From positions 1,488,001 to 1,552,000 of the forward strand of contig NZ_CP012196.1 in NCBI RefSeq assembly GCF_001190745.1: DNA of 64,000 nt. Direction: 5' to 3'. A program made the position numbers and the translations under genes. The stretch comes from Campylobacter gracilis. GTDB lineage: Bacteria > Campylobacterota > Campylobacteria > Campylobacterales > Campylobacteraceae. Below are positions 36,924 through 44,335 of this stretch, piece by piece. The number at the start of each line of letters is the position of its first letter. The stretch's first letter is position 1. The notes beneath the pieces are model-generated. The model was not told the DNA's origin. It saw only the letters and a list, made by a program, of their open reading frames with translations, and did not search any database.

Positions 36924-38182
36924 ATCGAAATTTCGCCTTTAGCCTCTAAAAACGCCTCCTGCTCGAAGCCGAACTCGACTAGTAAATTTAAAGCGTTGTC
37001 GATGCTAAGCTCGTCGAAGTGATGGTAGATATTGACCGCGGTTTTGGCGATCTTTAGCATCGCATAGCGAGATTTGTTCTCAAAAGGCACGTCGTCGGGA
37101 GCGTTTGAATACAGCTCGTCCTGCGCGATCTGCTCTAACCCGAAATGCGCAAATAGCGCGTGCGAAACGCTTTCGCGGTTCGTGCCGCAAAATTTCATCT
37201 CCACATCGGTAAAATCCTGCGGAAAGATCGAGCCCTTGATGGCATGGTAAAATTCCTCCGCCTTGCCCGCTGCGCACACCTGCTCGTCGATAAAAACTCG
37301 CCCGAACTCCACTAAAATCACGCTTGAAAGGATACTTTGCTCGATCTGCGGGTAGGATTTGATCCACGAAAACATAAGCAGATTTCGCAGCAGCGAGACC
37401 TGCGTGAGCTTTTCGCGATCGATGCGATACGCCTGCAGGCTCGGCTTTAGCATCTCGTCGAATATGGCAAATAGAAAAAACGCTCGCATCTGCTCGCGCC
37501 CGTAAAGCTCAAACGCTCGCTGTAAATTTCCAAACGGCTGCTGCAAATTTAGCGTCTTTAATGCCGCGGCGCCCTGCTCTTGTCCCTGCTCCTGCGCTCT
37601 TTCCCATTCTTGCTCCTGTTTTTGCTGCTGCGTTTGTATCTGCTCTCGTCCAGGCGCTCGTTCGGCTTGCGCGGAAATGCTTGAACCTAGCGCGCAATCG
37701 GCTTTCGCAGCGGCGTGCTGATTTTGCTGCTGCGTATCGCTTGCTGCTTGCGAGAGGTTAAATTTAAAATTCTCGTCGCTGCAGTTTGCGCCGTTTGCGT
37801 CATTTGAATGATTAAATTTAAGACTATCGCTCCGCCCCGCCAAGTCTGCGCCCTTTTGCTCGCTCGAGGTGCACTCGTTTTGCAGCCAATCGTTTGCGGC
37901 ATCTTGTAAGTGGCATCCTATGGACTTCACAGGCTCCGTGCTTTGGAGATAGCACCGCCCGTTCGCGGCAGTAAAATTTTGCCTTGCAAGTCCTTCGGCG
38001 CTAAATTTAGACAAACCGCAAAAGGCTAAATCTAAAATTTTATCCGCAAGGGGGGCGTTTTTTGAAATTTGCAAAGCGAGCCTGACGTTCGAAACGTCCG
38101 CATCAAACGATGCTAAAATTTTTAAAATTTCATCGCTAAAGCCCGCGAGCGCGCCTATTTTTTGGGTTATAAATTTATTCAT
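36920..38182 (-). CDS. HDOD-like protein with a large low-complexity insertion
   Basis: The N-terminal 60 residues (EILKILASFDADVSNVRLAL and onward) and residues about 215-420 (LLRNLLMFSWIKSYP, a later GTNRESVSHALFAHFGLEQ) have the helix pattern of a single HDOD domain. Between them lies a Gln/Glu/Ala/Asn-rich insertion of about 150 residues (37560-38000), ending in a QQQKQEQEWERAQEQGQEQG stretch. HDOD proteins act in signalling or RNA turnover control. I use the ATG at 38182; a TTG two codons earlier is possible. It is upstream of rnr with a 4-nt overlap. Confidence 0.65.
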   Translation of the reverse strand: MNKFITQKIGALAGFSDEILKILASFDADVSNVRLALQISKNAPLADKILDLAFCGLSKFSAEGLARQNFTAANGRCYLQSTEPVKSIGCHLQDAANDWLQNECTSSEQKGADLAGRSDSLKFNHSNDANGANCSDENFKFNLSQAASDTQQQNQHAAAKADCALGSSISAQAERAPGREQIQTQQQKQEQEWERAQEQGQEQGAAALKTLNLQQPFGNLQRAFELYGREQMRAFFLFAIFDEMLKPSLQAYRIDREKLTQVSLLRNLLMFSWIKSYPQIEQSILSSVILVEFGRVFIDEQVCAAGKAEEFYHAIKGSIFPQDFTDVEMKFCGTNRESVSHALFAHFGLEQIAQDELYSNAPDDVPFENKSRYAMLKIAKTAVNIYHHFDELSIDNALNLLVEFGFEQEAFLEAKGEISI

Positions 38183-38188
38183 TTTCAA

Positions 38189-38649
38189 AAGCCGTTCAAT
38201 TATAAATTTCGCACAATCATATCAAATTTTAACTCAAATTGCAAAGCAAAACGCCGCCGTTGCGTCTAAATTCCGCTTCAGCTCGCGAGGCTTTTAAGCG
38301 CTTTTTTTGCGTTTGAAAATCGCAGATCAACCCGCCCGTTTGTCGCGGCGATAAAAACAAAATTTCAAGCGCCATTTTATAAAATCTTAATCCCCTTTCG
38401 TATAGAATGCATCGAAATTCCGTTTATAAAGAGCTTGATTAAAACAGAAGTTTGAAGAGCCAAAAAGACTTAAAAACCGAAAATAACTTTAAGATACTCA
38501 AGCTAGTTTTTAAAATTCCATATAAATTCATCTACTTGAATTTATATGGAATTTAATGACGAGCTAAGATATAGAGCAATAAAATATTGCTACTAAAGAA
38601 GCTTTTTGGGCTTTACAAATTTGCATATGTATTTTTATAAGGGTTAGAT
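38189..38649. other. intergenic boundary between core genes and AT-rich island
   Basis: The left half resembles core-genome spacer DNA. The right half becomes AT-rich and contains two perfect hairpins (38513-38554 and 38575-38591). No gene or RNA is recognised. Confidence 0.5.
38513..38554. repeat. perfect 18-bp inverted repeat
   Basis: AAATTCCATATAAATTCA (38513-38530) and its exact reverse complement (38537-38554) flank a 6-nt TCTACT loop. A second hairpin AGCAATA-AAA-TATTGCT follows at 38575-38591. They sit about 95 nt before the first gene of the accessory island. No T-run follows. Confidence 0.8.
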
Positions 38650-39774
38650 ATGCGCAGTATAGTATTTCTTTTCATAATACCCGCTTTTTTTACCATAAGC
38701 TTTTTTGTTGCCTTAATCGCCCCTAAAGGCAAACGCAAACGTTTTTGGCTTTTTGTTTGGTTTGTCGTATTTTTCGGTGACGGATTTATAGTTTCTGCCA
38801 TATTTCACTGCTACGGATATCTATACGGCAAAATAAACGTCTATGAAAAGCCCGCTATAAGAGCATATTATGCCGGAGAAAAGAAATTTGATCTAGGATT
38901 TCCCAAAGCAAATCAATTCTCATCGCAAGATTATACTAAAGACATTGCTTTTACGATGTTGATAAATGGCGATTTGGACTATATAGATTATAGAGTTCAA
39001 GCGAAAGATAGTGCCAATAATGGTAAATTTTTTAGAATTTACGTAGATAACAATACTTCAAATAAATGCTTTATGTCGATAGATGAAGAACTAAAGGACT
39101 ACTTGTCCGATAAAAAAATACCTTACTCTGAATTTAAACAACTTTACGACGAGTACCACTCAAAACCTGGCGAGTATAAAGAGATATATTATGATGCTTG
39201 GTTTGATAACGAAGAGAGAAAAAAGAGTTACCCGCAGCAACAAAGAATAGTAGTGGACAAAATAATAAAAATAGTGCAAGAACGATATAGAAGCCCAAAC
39301 CCTATTAATATGAACGGCAAGGTATTTACATGGGACGACTATCAAATAAAACGGGTTATAGATAGGCTACAAGACGTAGATAAAAAAATGGAATACTACA
39401 AGCAAATTTATAAAGACAAATGCATAGCGCGCAAAGAAATCTCCAAAGATGAGATAGCGCCTACCGAGCTTATAGTGGAAGATCCATATCATCTCCTAGA
39501 ACCAAAGCCTAATATAAAAACTATATTCGATAATATGCTGGGCATGGGATTTAACTACGGTGGAATCATAAAAGATATAAATACGGGCAAGATACTAGCC
39601 GACAATATATACATCTATGAGTCTTATCACACTTGGATATTGCAAGCTCTAGTGAGTGCTTTGGGTCCGCAATCTGGCGGTGAGTTTTGGATGTGTAACA
39701 AAAATGAAACTAATTCAATAGAAAAGTGTAATCAAAAGATGATAGAGGAATTCTTCAGAAAGGATAGAAAATGA
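38650..39774 (+). CDS. membrane-anchored orphan protein, accessory module A
   Basis: This 374-residue protein has two N-terminal hydrophobic segments (about residues 2-24 and 33-58). A large, Lys/Tyr/Asp-rich soluble domain follows, with four Cys and the C-terminal piece IYIYESYHTWILQALVSALG. The base composition is clearly AT-rich. The stop overlaps the ATG of a truncated frame (39771), an arrangement repeated twice more in the island. The protein may be an immunity or accessory partner of a lost large toxin, but this is an inference from context only. Confidence 0.6.
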   Translation: MRSIVFLFIIPAFFTISFFVALIAPKGKRKRFWLFVWFVVFFGDGFIVSAIFHCYGYLYGKINVYEKPAIRAYYAGEKKFDLGFPKANQFSSQDYTKDIAFTMLINGDLDYIDYRVQAKDSANNGKFFRIYVDNNTSNKCFMSIDEELKDYLSDKKIPYSEFKQLYDEYHSKPGEYKEIYYDAWFDNEERKKSYPQQQRIVVDKIIKIVQERYRSPNPINMNGKVFTWDDYQIKRVIDRLQDVDKKMEYYKQIYKDKCIARKEISKDEIAPTELIVEDPYHLLEPKPNIKTIFDNMLGMGFNYGGIIKDINTGKILADNIYIYESYHTWILQALVSALGPQSGGEFWMCNKNETNSIEKCNQKMIEEFFRKDRK

Positions 39775-39842
39775 GAAAATTTGAGGCACTAAAAATATAT
39801 GCAGAGCTAGCATGGGCGGGGTATAGGGGATTGAACAATTAA
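39771..39842 (+). pseudogene. truncated N-terminus of a large protein, module A
   Basis: A 23-codon frame (MRKFEALKIYAELAWAGYRG, then LNN) starts on the ATGA overlap with the previous gene and stops early. The FEALKIYAELAWAGY pattern is reminiscent of the first residues of large lipase/RTX-type proteins, in my recollection. The body of the gene is missing. Confidence 0.4.
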
Positions 39843-39921
39843 CAAGCTACGGTAAAAAAAGACTGCCATGGATTTTGGGTTTAACCGAGGGCTAATTCAG
39901 ATCAAACAGATCCAAATATCA

Positions 39922-40016
39922 AATTTGCAAATTTAAATTTACTAATTGTGTGAATTTGTAAAGTAAGTTCAAATTTATAAATTCATAAAATTCAGTATCA
40001 GCGATACTTACCGAGT
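39922..40016 (+). repeat. direct repeat, copy 1
   Basis: It starts AATTTGCAAATTTAAATTTA and matches copy 2 (41247-41344) with one difference in the first 48 bases, then with small gaps. It ends in a hairpin GTATC-AGC-GATAC. It is the 5' region of the gene at 40057. Confidence 0.8.
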
Positions 40017-40056
40017 TTAAATTCGCAAGTTAAACTTTAAATTTGAAAGGAAAAAT

Positions 40057-41016
40057 ATGAAAAAATTATTTAAAATTTTATTTATAATATTTATTTTATT
40101 TACTTTGTGTCTTATTATTTCATTTGCTTATCAACTTTATAAAGACGACAAAAGGCATATTGCCGAATTAGAAGCTATGTTTGACAAATACGATAAAGTA
40201 AAATATTTGGAAAACAAGATAGATTTTAAAACAGCAACCGAGCATGAAAAAATTAATTTTTATATAAAAGATTTTCTAAAAAAAATTCACTATTTAGACA
40301 ATTATCCAGCAAAAGATATAAAAAAGATGAAAAATATCCATAGAGATATAAATGACTTTGCTGAAACAAGATTTTATTTTTGCAATGGAGACAAATACCC
40401 TGATGACAAATGCGAATTTTTCAAGCTTGATAAAAGATTAAATTTAGAATATTTACTAAATTTAGGTTCTAAAATTTGTAATGCCGACACGCCTATGCAA
40501 AACGCACAAGAGATAATTGATAATGATGAAATTTTAAAAATAGAACCTTTTTATCCGTTCAATGAAAAATACATTATTGATGAAAATGGTAAATTTTTGG
40601 AAAATTTCGTTTATATTGGCGAAAATAAGCATATACTTTTTTCAGATTTTGTATTTATAAATAAAAAAGTCTTAAAATATCACGATACAAAAAACGACAT
40701 AGTCATTGCATCAAATATTATGTTTTCTTGGCTTTTAGCAAATGCCATTGTCAATAACGAAATATCAGAATTTTGCGTTACCCATAATCTACTGACAACG
40801 AACAAAAAAAGATTTTTTGAAAAAACATATGGGAGAGAATATTATTTTAAATATATTCCTGCCAATAGACCTACACTCCAAAATATCGTTTTTAATGATT
40901 TTTCATATAATGGCGATTACTATTATAATGCGATTTTAGAGCAATACCAAACTTTAAAAAATAACAATTTCAATAAAAATCTAAATTTACAAGGAGACGG
41001 CAATGCCGAAAATTGA
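40057..41016 (+). CDS. signal-anchored orphan protein, accessory module B
   Basis: The 319-residue protein has one N-terminal hydrophobic helix (residues about 4-27) and then a soluble, Lys/Asn/Phe-rich domain with Cys at CNGDKYPDDKCEFF. It is strongly AT-rich and uses AAA/AAT/TTT codons far more than the core genes. GAAAGGA precedes the ATG. The last 14 bases overlap the RTX-module fragment at 41003. No family is recognised; a periplasmic immunity or accessory role is speculative. Confidence 0.6.
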   Translation: MKKLFKILFIIFILFTLCLIISFAYQLYKDDKRHIAELEAMFDKYDKVKYLENKIDFKTATEHEKINFYIKDFLKKIHYLDNYPAKDIKKMKNIHRDINDFAETRFYFCNGDKYPDDKCEFFKLDKRLNLEYLLNLGSKICNADTPMQNAQEIIDNDEILKIEPFYPFNEKYIIDENGKFLENFVYIGENKHILFSDFVFINKKVLKYHDTKNDIVIASNIMFSWLLANAIVNNEISEFCVTHNLLTTNKKRFFEKTYGREYYFKYIPANRPTLQNIVFNDFSYNGDYYYNAILEQYQTLKNNNFNKNLNLQGDGNAEN

Positions 41017-41278
41017 TTTAAACGGTGATGGAGTAAAAACAATATCGAGAAAAAATAACAAAATATACTTCGACCTGGATAATAACAAATTCGCAGAAAA
41101 TATCTCTTGGATAGATAAAAATGACGGAATTTTAATCAATAAAACCTTAATCACAAATAGCATAACAAACGGAAGCGAACTATTTGGAAATCATACTTTA
41201 CTAAATGATAACTCGCTAACACCAAATAGATTTGAAGCGTTAAAAGAATTTGCAAATTTAAATTTACTAATTGTATGA
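41003..41278 (+). pseudogene. fragment of an RTX-type calcium-binding protein, module B
   Basis: The 91 codons carry a module found inside large RTX/haemolysin-type proteins: DLNGDGVKTIS, YFDLDNNKFAENISWIDKND, GSELFGNHTLL and RFEALKEF. In intact proteins this runs on with Asp-rich DxNxDG repeats. Here the frame ends abruptly at FANLNLLIV within direct repeat copy 2. It overlaps the end of the preceding gene and has no N-terminal domain, so it is a remnant. Confidence 0.7.
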
Positions 41279-41344
41279 ATTTGTAAAGTAAGTTTAAATT
41301 TGTAAATTTAATAAATTCAGTATCAAACGATACTGACGAGATTT
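41247..41344 (+). repeat. direct repeat, copy 2
   Basis: The second copy of the 39922-40016 sequence covers the last codons of the RTX fragment and its 3' flank. It ends in a hairpin CAGTATC-AAAC-GATACTG, followed by GACGAGATTTGAA (41335-41347), identical to 13 bases of the tRNA-Leu T-arm at 43695-43707. Confidence 0.8.
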
Positions 41345-41418
41345 GAATTTTGCATTAAAATGTCGTTGCGAAACGGAGAAGCCGTTTATTAAGGCGAATT
41401 TGCAAATTCAAAACGCCT

Positions 41419-41458
41419 CATTGCTGGATTGTTTCGACCACTTCGTGGTCTCGCAATG
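41419..41458. repeat. REP-like palindromic element
   Basis: An outer stem CATTGC/GCAATG (41419-41424 and 41453-41458) encloses a perfect inner hairpin GACCAC-TTC-GTGGTC (41436-41450). The overall form TTGCGAGACCACGAAG on the other strand resembles small dispersed REP-type sequences. Only one copy is seen in this window. Confidence 0.6.
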
Positions 41459-41529
41459 ACAAGGTTGTGGGCATTGTGGGAATTTAAATAAATTCTTGCA
41501 ATAAGAGAAATTTTTTAAAAAGGATTAAA

Positions 41530-42195
41530 ATGAGAGATTATGATAAAGCTCCACTCATCATTAAAAATAACTTTATAATGATAATGTATGGTTTTACATT
41601 TTTGCTTGTATGTAACACTATAATGATTTATATTGTATTTTTTACTGGTGTTGTCGATTGGAATAGTGGCGAGTTTTTTGAAATTTTAAAAAATGAAATG
41701 AGAAATCCAAGATTTAGCTTTATGGTTGTAGCATTTCCAATAGCCAATATTTGGGCTTTTATTGATTTCATTAGAAAATTTAGAAAACCCGAAAAAGTAT
41801 ATTTATATAATGATAAAGTTTATTGGGATAAACGAGATACAACAGTAGAAAAACAAAATATTGTTTTGGTTAGAAAAAGTATTTATCCTATGATTGGTAA
41901 GATACCAGATAACTCGGTTCAAAAAATTTTTGCACCATTTGGTTTTGTTATTGCGGGATTTTTTTTGATTTTATCAAATTTACTTGCTTGTTTAGCAAAA
42001 TTAGTTGCTTTATTAATTAACAAAGATTATAAATTTATACTATTTTGCACCATAGTTTTTTATGACAATCAAAAAAATGCCGTAAATGTCTATTTAATGA
42101 CAAAGCAAGATTATGAACAAGTAAATGAGTATTTATTGCAAAATTTTAATTTACAAATCGAAAATTTAGATAAAAACTACAAATTCTATAAATAG
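41530..42195 (+). CDS. membrane protein, accessory module C
   Basis: The 221-residue protein has membrane segments at about residues 15-38, 57-76 and 130-160. Between them is a small basic cytosolic region (KPEKVYLYNDKVYWDKRD) that could be a PH-like fold, as in some small bacterial membrane proteins. It is strongly AT-rich. It is followed after 11 nt by a truncated frame (42207), the third such pairing in the island. The function is unknown. Confidence 0.55.
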   Translation: MRDYDKAPLIIKNNFIMIMYGFTFLLVCNTIMIYIVFFTGVVDWNSGEFFEILKNEMRNPRFSFMVVAFPIANIWAFIDFIRKFRKPEKVYLYNDKVYWDKRDTTVEKQNIVLVRKSIYPMIGKIPDNSVQKIFAPFGFVIAGFFLILSNLLACLAKLVALLINKDYKFILFCTIVFYDNQKNAVNVYLMTKQDYEQVNEYLLQNFNLQIENLDKNYKFYK

Positions 42196-42206
42196 GAGAA
42201 AAAATC

Positions 42207-42359
42207 ATGCCAGAAGATAACAATACTTCTAACAATTCAAGTCAAGGCGTTGCTTGGTATATCAAGCCCACTTCGGATACAATCGATTTCATAAAAGGAA
42301 TTCCTGTAAATGTTTTAGCCGACCCTGATAATGTCAAGGTTTTTGATAGGCTCAATTAA
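42207..42359 (+). pseudogene. truncated N-terminus cut by the IS element, module C
   Basis: A well-placed TAGGAG precedes the ATG at 42207. The frame gives MPEDNNTSNNSSQGVAWYIK and continues to the IS left end at 42349, where it stops after four IS-encoded codons. The gene was clearly longer. The product is not identified. Confidence 0.6.
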
Positions 42360-43094
42360 ACTTAAGCGGATTTTCTCTTATCAATTTCAACAGTTTCTGA
42401 TATAAGTTTTCCTGTATAGTTTTAGTATTATATCTAAATTCACATTCTTTAAGATGAAGCAAGAAGTTCTCTTTCTTAATACCTTTAAATTTAGATAATC
42501 TATGTTTAGCATAGCCCCAGAAGTTTTCTATACCGTTTATATGATTTTTACCATTAGCAAATTCATTCTTTGAATGTTTTACTCTATAGTGAGCTTTAGC
42601 TCCGTAATCTACCAATCCGTCATAAGCTTTCCAGCAATCTGAATAGATAGTAGAGCTATCAAGCTCGCTAAATTGCGATAGTATCGGTATCAGTTCATTT
42701 GCAGAGCAGTTTTTAACTATCTGGGTATAAACTTTGCCGTCTCTTTTAAGCATTCCAAATACCGGCTGCTTTCCGCTTGCTCCTCTGCCTCTTTTACCTC
42801 TTACTCTTTTAGCTCCGAAGTAACTTTCGTCAATCTCTATTTCACCGCTAAATTTGCTTATATTTTCACATTCTTGAGAGATCAAAACTCTAATGCTTTT
42901 TAGAATCTTATTAATGGAAATTCTAGAAATCCCGGTTAAATTTGCTATTTTAGTAGCCTCTATATCCTCTGCAAAATACTTTAAAATTTCTCTAAATTTC
43001 TTCTGCGAAATTCGGGAACGATAGATATACTTGTTTTTCATGCTTCTCATCATATCTTGCTACTCCCTTGCGTGAGCTTAAGTTAAAGAGAGCC
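42349..43094 (-). mobile_element. IS1595-family-like insertion sequence
   Basis: The element is bounded by imperfect terminal inverted repeats: GGCTCAATTAAACTTAAGC at the left end and, on the other strand, GGCTCTCTTTAACTTAAGC at the right end (16 of 19 identical). It is 746 bp and contains one transposase gene. The flanking 8-mers (TTTTGATA left, AATTTAAA right) differ, so no target-site duplication is left. Both flanking genes are truncated at its ends. Confidence 0.85.
42352..43053 (-). CDS. IS1595-like (ISXO2-type) transposase
   Basis: The 233-residue transposase starts at the ATG at 43053 or, four codons later, at MKNKYIYRSRISQ. An N-terminal helix-turn-helix-like part (KIANLTGISRISINKIL) precedes the DDE domain of the ISXO2/IS1595 type. 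The Asp residues are visible in IEIDESYFGAKR and YSDCWKAYDGLV, and there is a later IENFWGYAKHRLSKFKG motif. The stop codon lies within the left terminal repeat. It appears intact. Confidence 0.9.
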   Translation of the reverse strand: MMRSMKNKYIYRSRISQKKFREILKYFAEDIEATKIANLTGISRISINKILKSIRVLISQECENISKFSGEIEIDESYFGAKRVRGKRGRGASGKQPVFGMLKRDGKVYTQIVKNCSANELIPILSQFSELDSSTIYSDCWKAYDGLVDYGAKAHYRVKHSKNEFANGKNHINGIENFWGYAKHRLSKFKGIKKENFLLHLKECEFRYNTKTIQENLYQKLLKLIRENPLKFN

Positions 43095-43435
43095 AATTTA
43101 AAAACGCTTGCTAACGTATTCTTTGGAGCTGTCACACCATTAGTATGGCTATTTGATATTAATTTCTTTAACAGTATTCTGGCCCCTTCGAATGTTATTT
43201 CGTCGGCATTGCCTAGAGCCTTAATTAGCTTGCCGCCTTGCGTATAATGATAGTGCCTGTGTGTTTTAACCGTTCCGTCTCTAGATAGCGAGCTATAAAA
43301 TTTAACGGCTATGAAATCGTCTAAAACTTCGACCATAGTGCGCTTATATTGCGGCAAGATAAAATTCCTGACTACTTTATCAGGATCTGATTTAAAAATT
43401 GGATTATCCTTAATTTTGGTAAAAACTTCTGTCAT
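43095..43435 (-). pseudogene. 5' part of an unknown gene truncated by the IS
   Basis: The frame starts at ATG 43435 behind AAGGAAG (MTEVFTKIKDNPIFKSDPDK) and gives about 113 native residues. It then runs into the IS right end and reads about 33 IS-encoded codons (to 42992). It is a basic soluble domain with YTQGGKLIKALGNADEITFE. No family is recognised. Confidence 0.6.
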
Positions 43436-43684
43436 CTTTCTTCCTTTATATAGTAATTTTAGGCAGATTATAGAATTTCCTCAAAGGATTAACAAGGCGG
43501 GGGCGTAGAAAAAGCTACTATACAATTTTTTAATATACAGTAGTTTTTCTTAAAATATATGTGTGAATCGATGATTTTAAGTATTAAGAATTTTTTAAGA
43601 GTAATTTCAAAATTCCCAAAAATAGGGTTTAAAAAATTATTTAAAAATTCAAAAAAACTAAAAAATATGGAAAATTTTGATAGA

Positions 43685-43769
43685 TGGTGCGACCGACGAG
43701 ATTTGAACTCGTACACCTTGCGGCACTACCCCCTCAAGATAGCGTGTCTACCAATTCCACCACGGTCGC
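43685..43769 (-). tRNA. tRNA-Leu, anticodon GAG
   Basis: The minus strand reads GCGACCG at the 5' end (43769) and CGGTCGC plus an encoded ACCA at the 3' end (43685). The anticodon stem CTATC/GGTAG holds the loop TTGAGGG, so the anticodon is GAG. It has a class II variable arm (TGCCGCAAGGTG region) and a T-arm with GTTCAAATC. Its 3' end faces the AT-rich accessory island. A -10-like TATAAT reads at 43807-43802. Confidence 0.95.
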
Positions 43770-43801
43770 ATAAATTTTTAAAGCTTGATCTTAAGCCTTG
43801 A

Positions 43802-43807
43802 ATTATA
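43802..43807 (-). promoter_or_regulatory. -10 box of tRNA-Leu
   Basis: TATAAT on the minus strand, within ACTTATATAATTC, lies 33 nt upstream of the mature tRNA 5' end and just downstream of the atpE terminator. Confidence 0.5.
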
Positions 43808-43815
43808 TAAGTTTA

Positions 43816-43835
43816 AAGCCCGATTTCTCGGGCTT
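43816..43835 (-). terminator. Rho-independent-like terminator of atpE
   Basis: A perfect hairpin AAGCCCGA-GAAA-TCGGGCTT (minus strand, 43835 to 43816) begins 5 nt after the atpE stop. The tail is AT-rich rather than a pure T-run. Confidence 0.7.
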
Positions 43836-43839
43836 AGGA

Positions 43840-44178
43840 TTATTTTGCGGCAGCCGCAAGACCTTCTGTTACGAAAGGGTTTGCAAAAAGCAAGATGAAA
43901 GCAATAACTAGCGCGTAGATAACCTGCGCTTCGATCATCGCAAGCGAAATATACATCGTAGTCGATAGTTTGCTAGCTACGCTCGGATTTCTAGCGATGC
44001 CGTTAAGCGTCGCACTAGCGGCATTTCCCATACCTAATGCGCCACCCAAAGCAGCTAGACCCAAAACGACCGCAACGGTAATTGCAGAAAAAGAAACAAT
44101 CTGAGTGTAAGCGCTTAGCTGCTCGCTAGCGAAAGCCGCGCCGCAAAGCGCAAATAACAATACAAGAACTTTTTTCAT
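43840..44178 (-). CDS. atpE: ATP synthase F0 subunit c
   Basis: The proton-translocating ring subunit has two membrane helices. The first carries the Gly-rich LGLAALGGALGMGNAASATL and the second carries the proton-binding Glu in LAMIEAQVIYALV. An extra N-terminal hydrophobic segment ending in AAFAS resembles a signal sequence, as seen in Campylobacter AtpE. I chose the ATG at 44178 (112 residues) because GGAG sits 7 nt before it; the ATG at 44190 contains that GGAG. It is separate from the other atp genes, none of which are in the window. Confidence 0.96.
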   Translation of the reverse strand: MKKVLVLLFALCGAAFASEQLSAYTQIVSFSAITVAVVLGLAALGGALGMGNAASATLNGIARNPSVASKLSTTMYISLAMIEAQVIYALVIAFILLFANPFVTEGLAAAAK

Positions 44179-44335
44179 AAAAGTCTCCATAAATAAATTT
44201 TAAAACGAGTTTCGGCTCAATACCCCCTACTCCAACGTTTTAAGTGTGAAATATTATTAAAATTTTGCTTTTGATTTGTTTAATCTGGCGGAATTTGCGT
44301 TAAATTTAACAAATCCCACCGTGCACGCCGACATC

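Noticed and set aside
42349-43094. IS element as one end of a composite transposon carrying the island
   Set aside because: Only a single copy of its terminal repeats was seen; no second IS bounds the island in this window.
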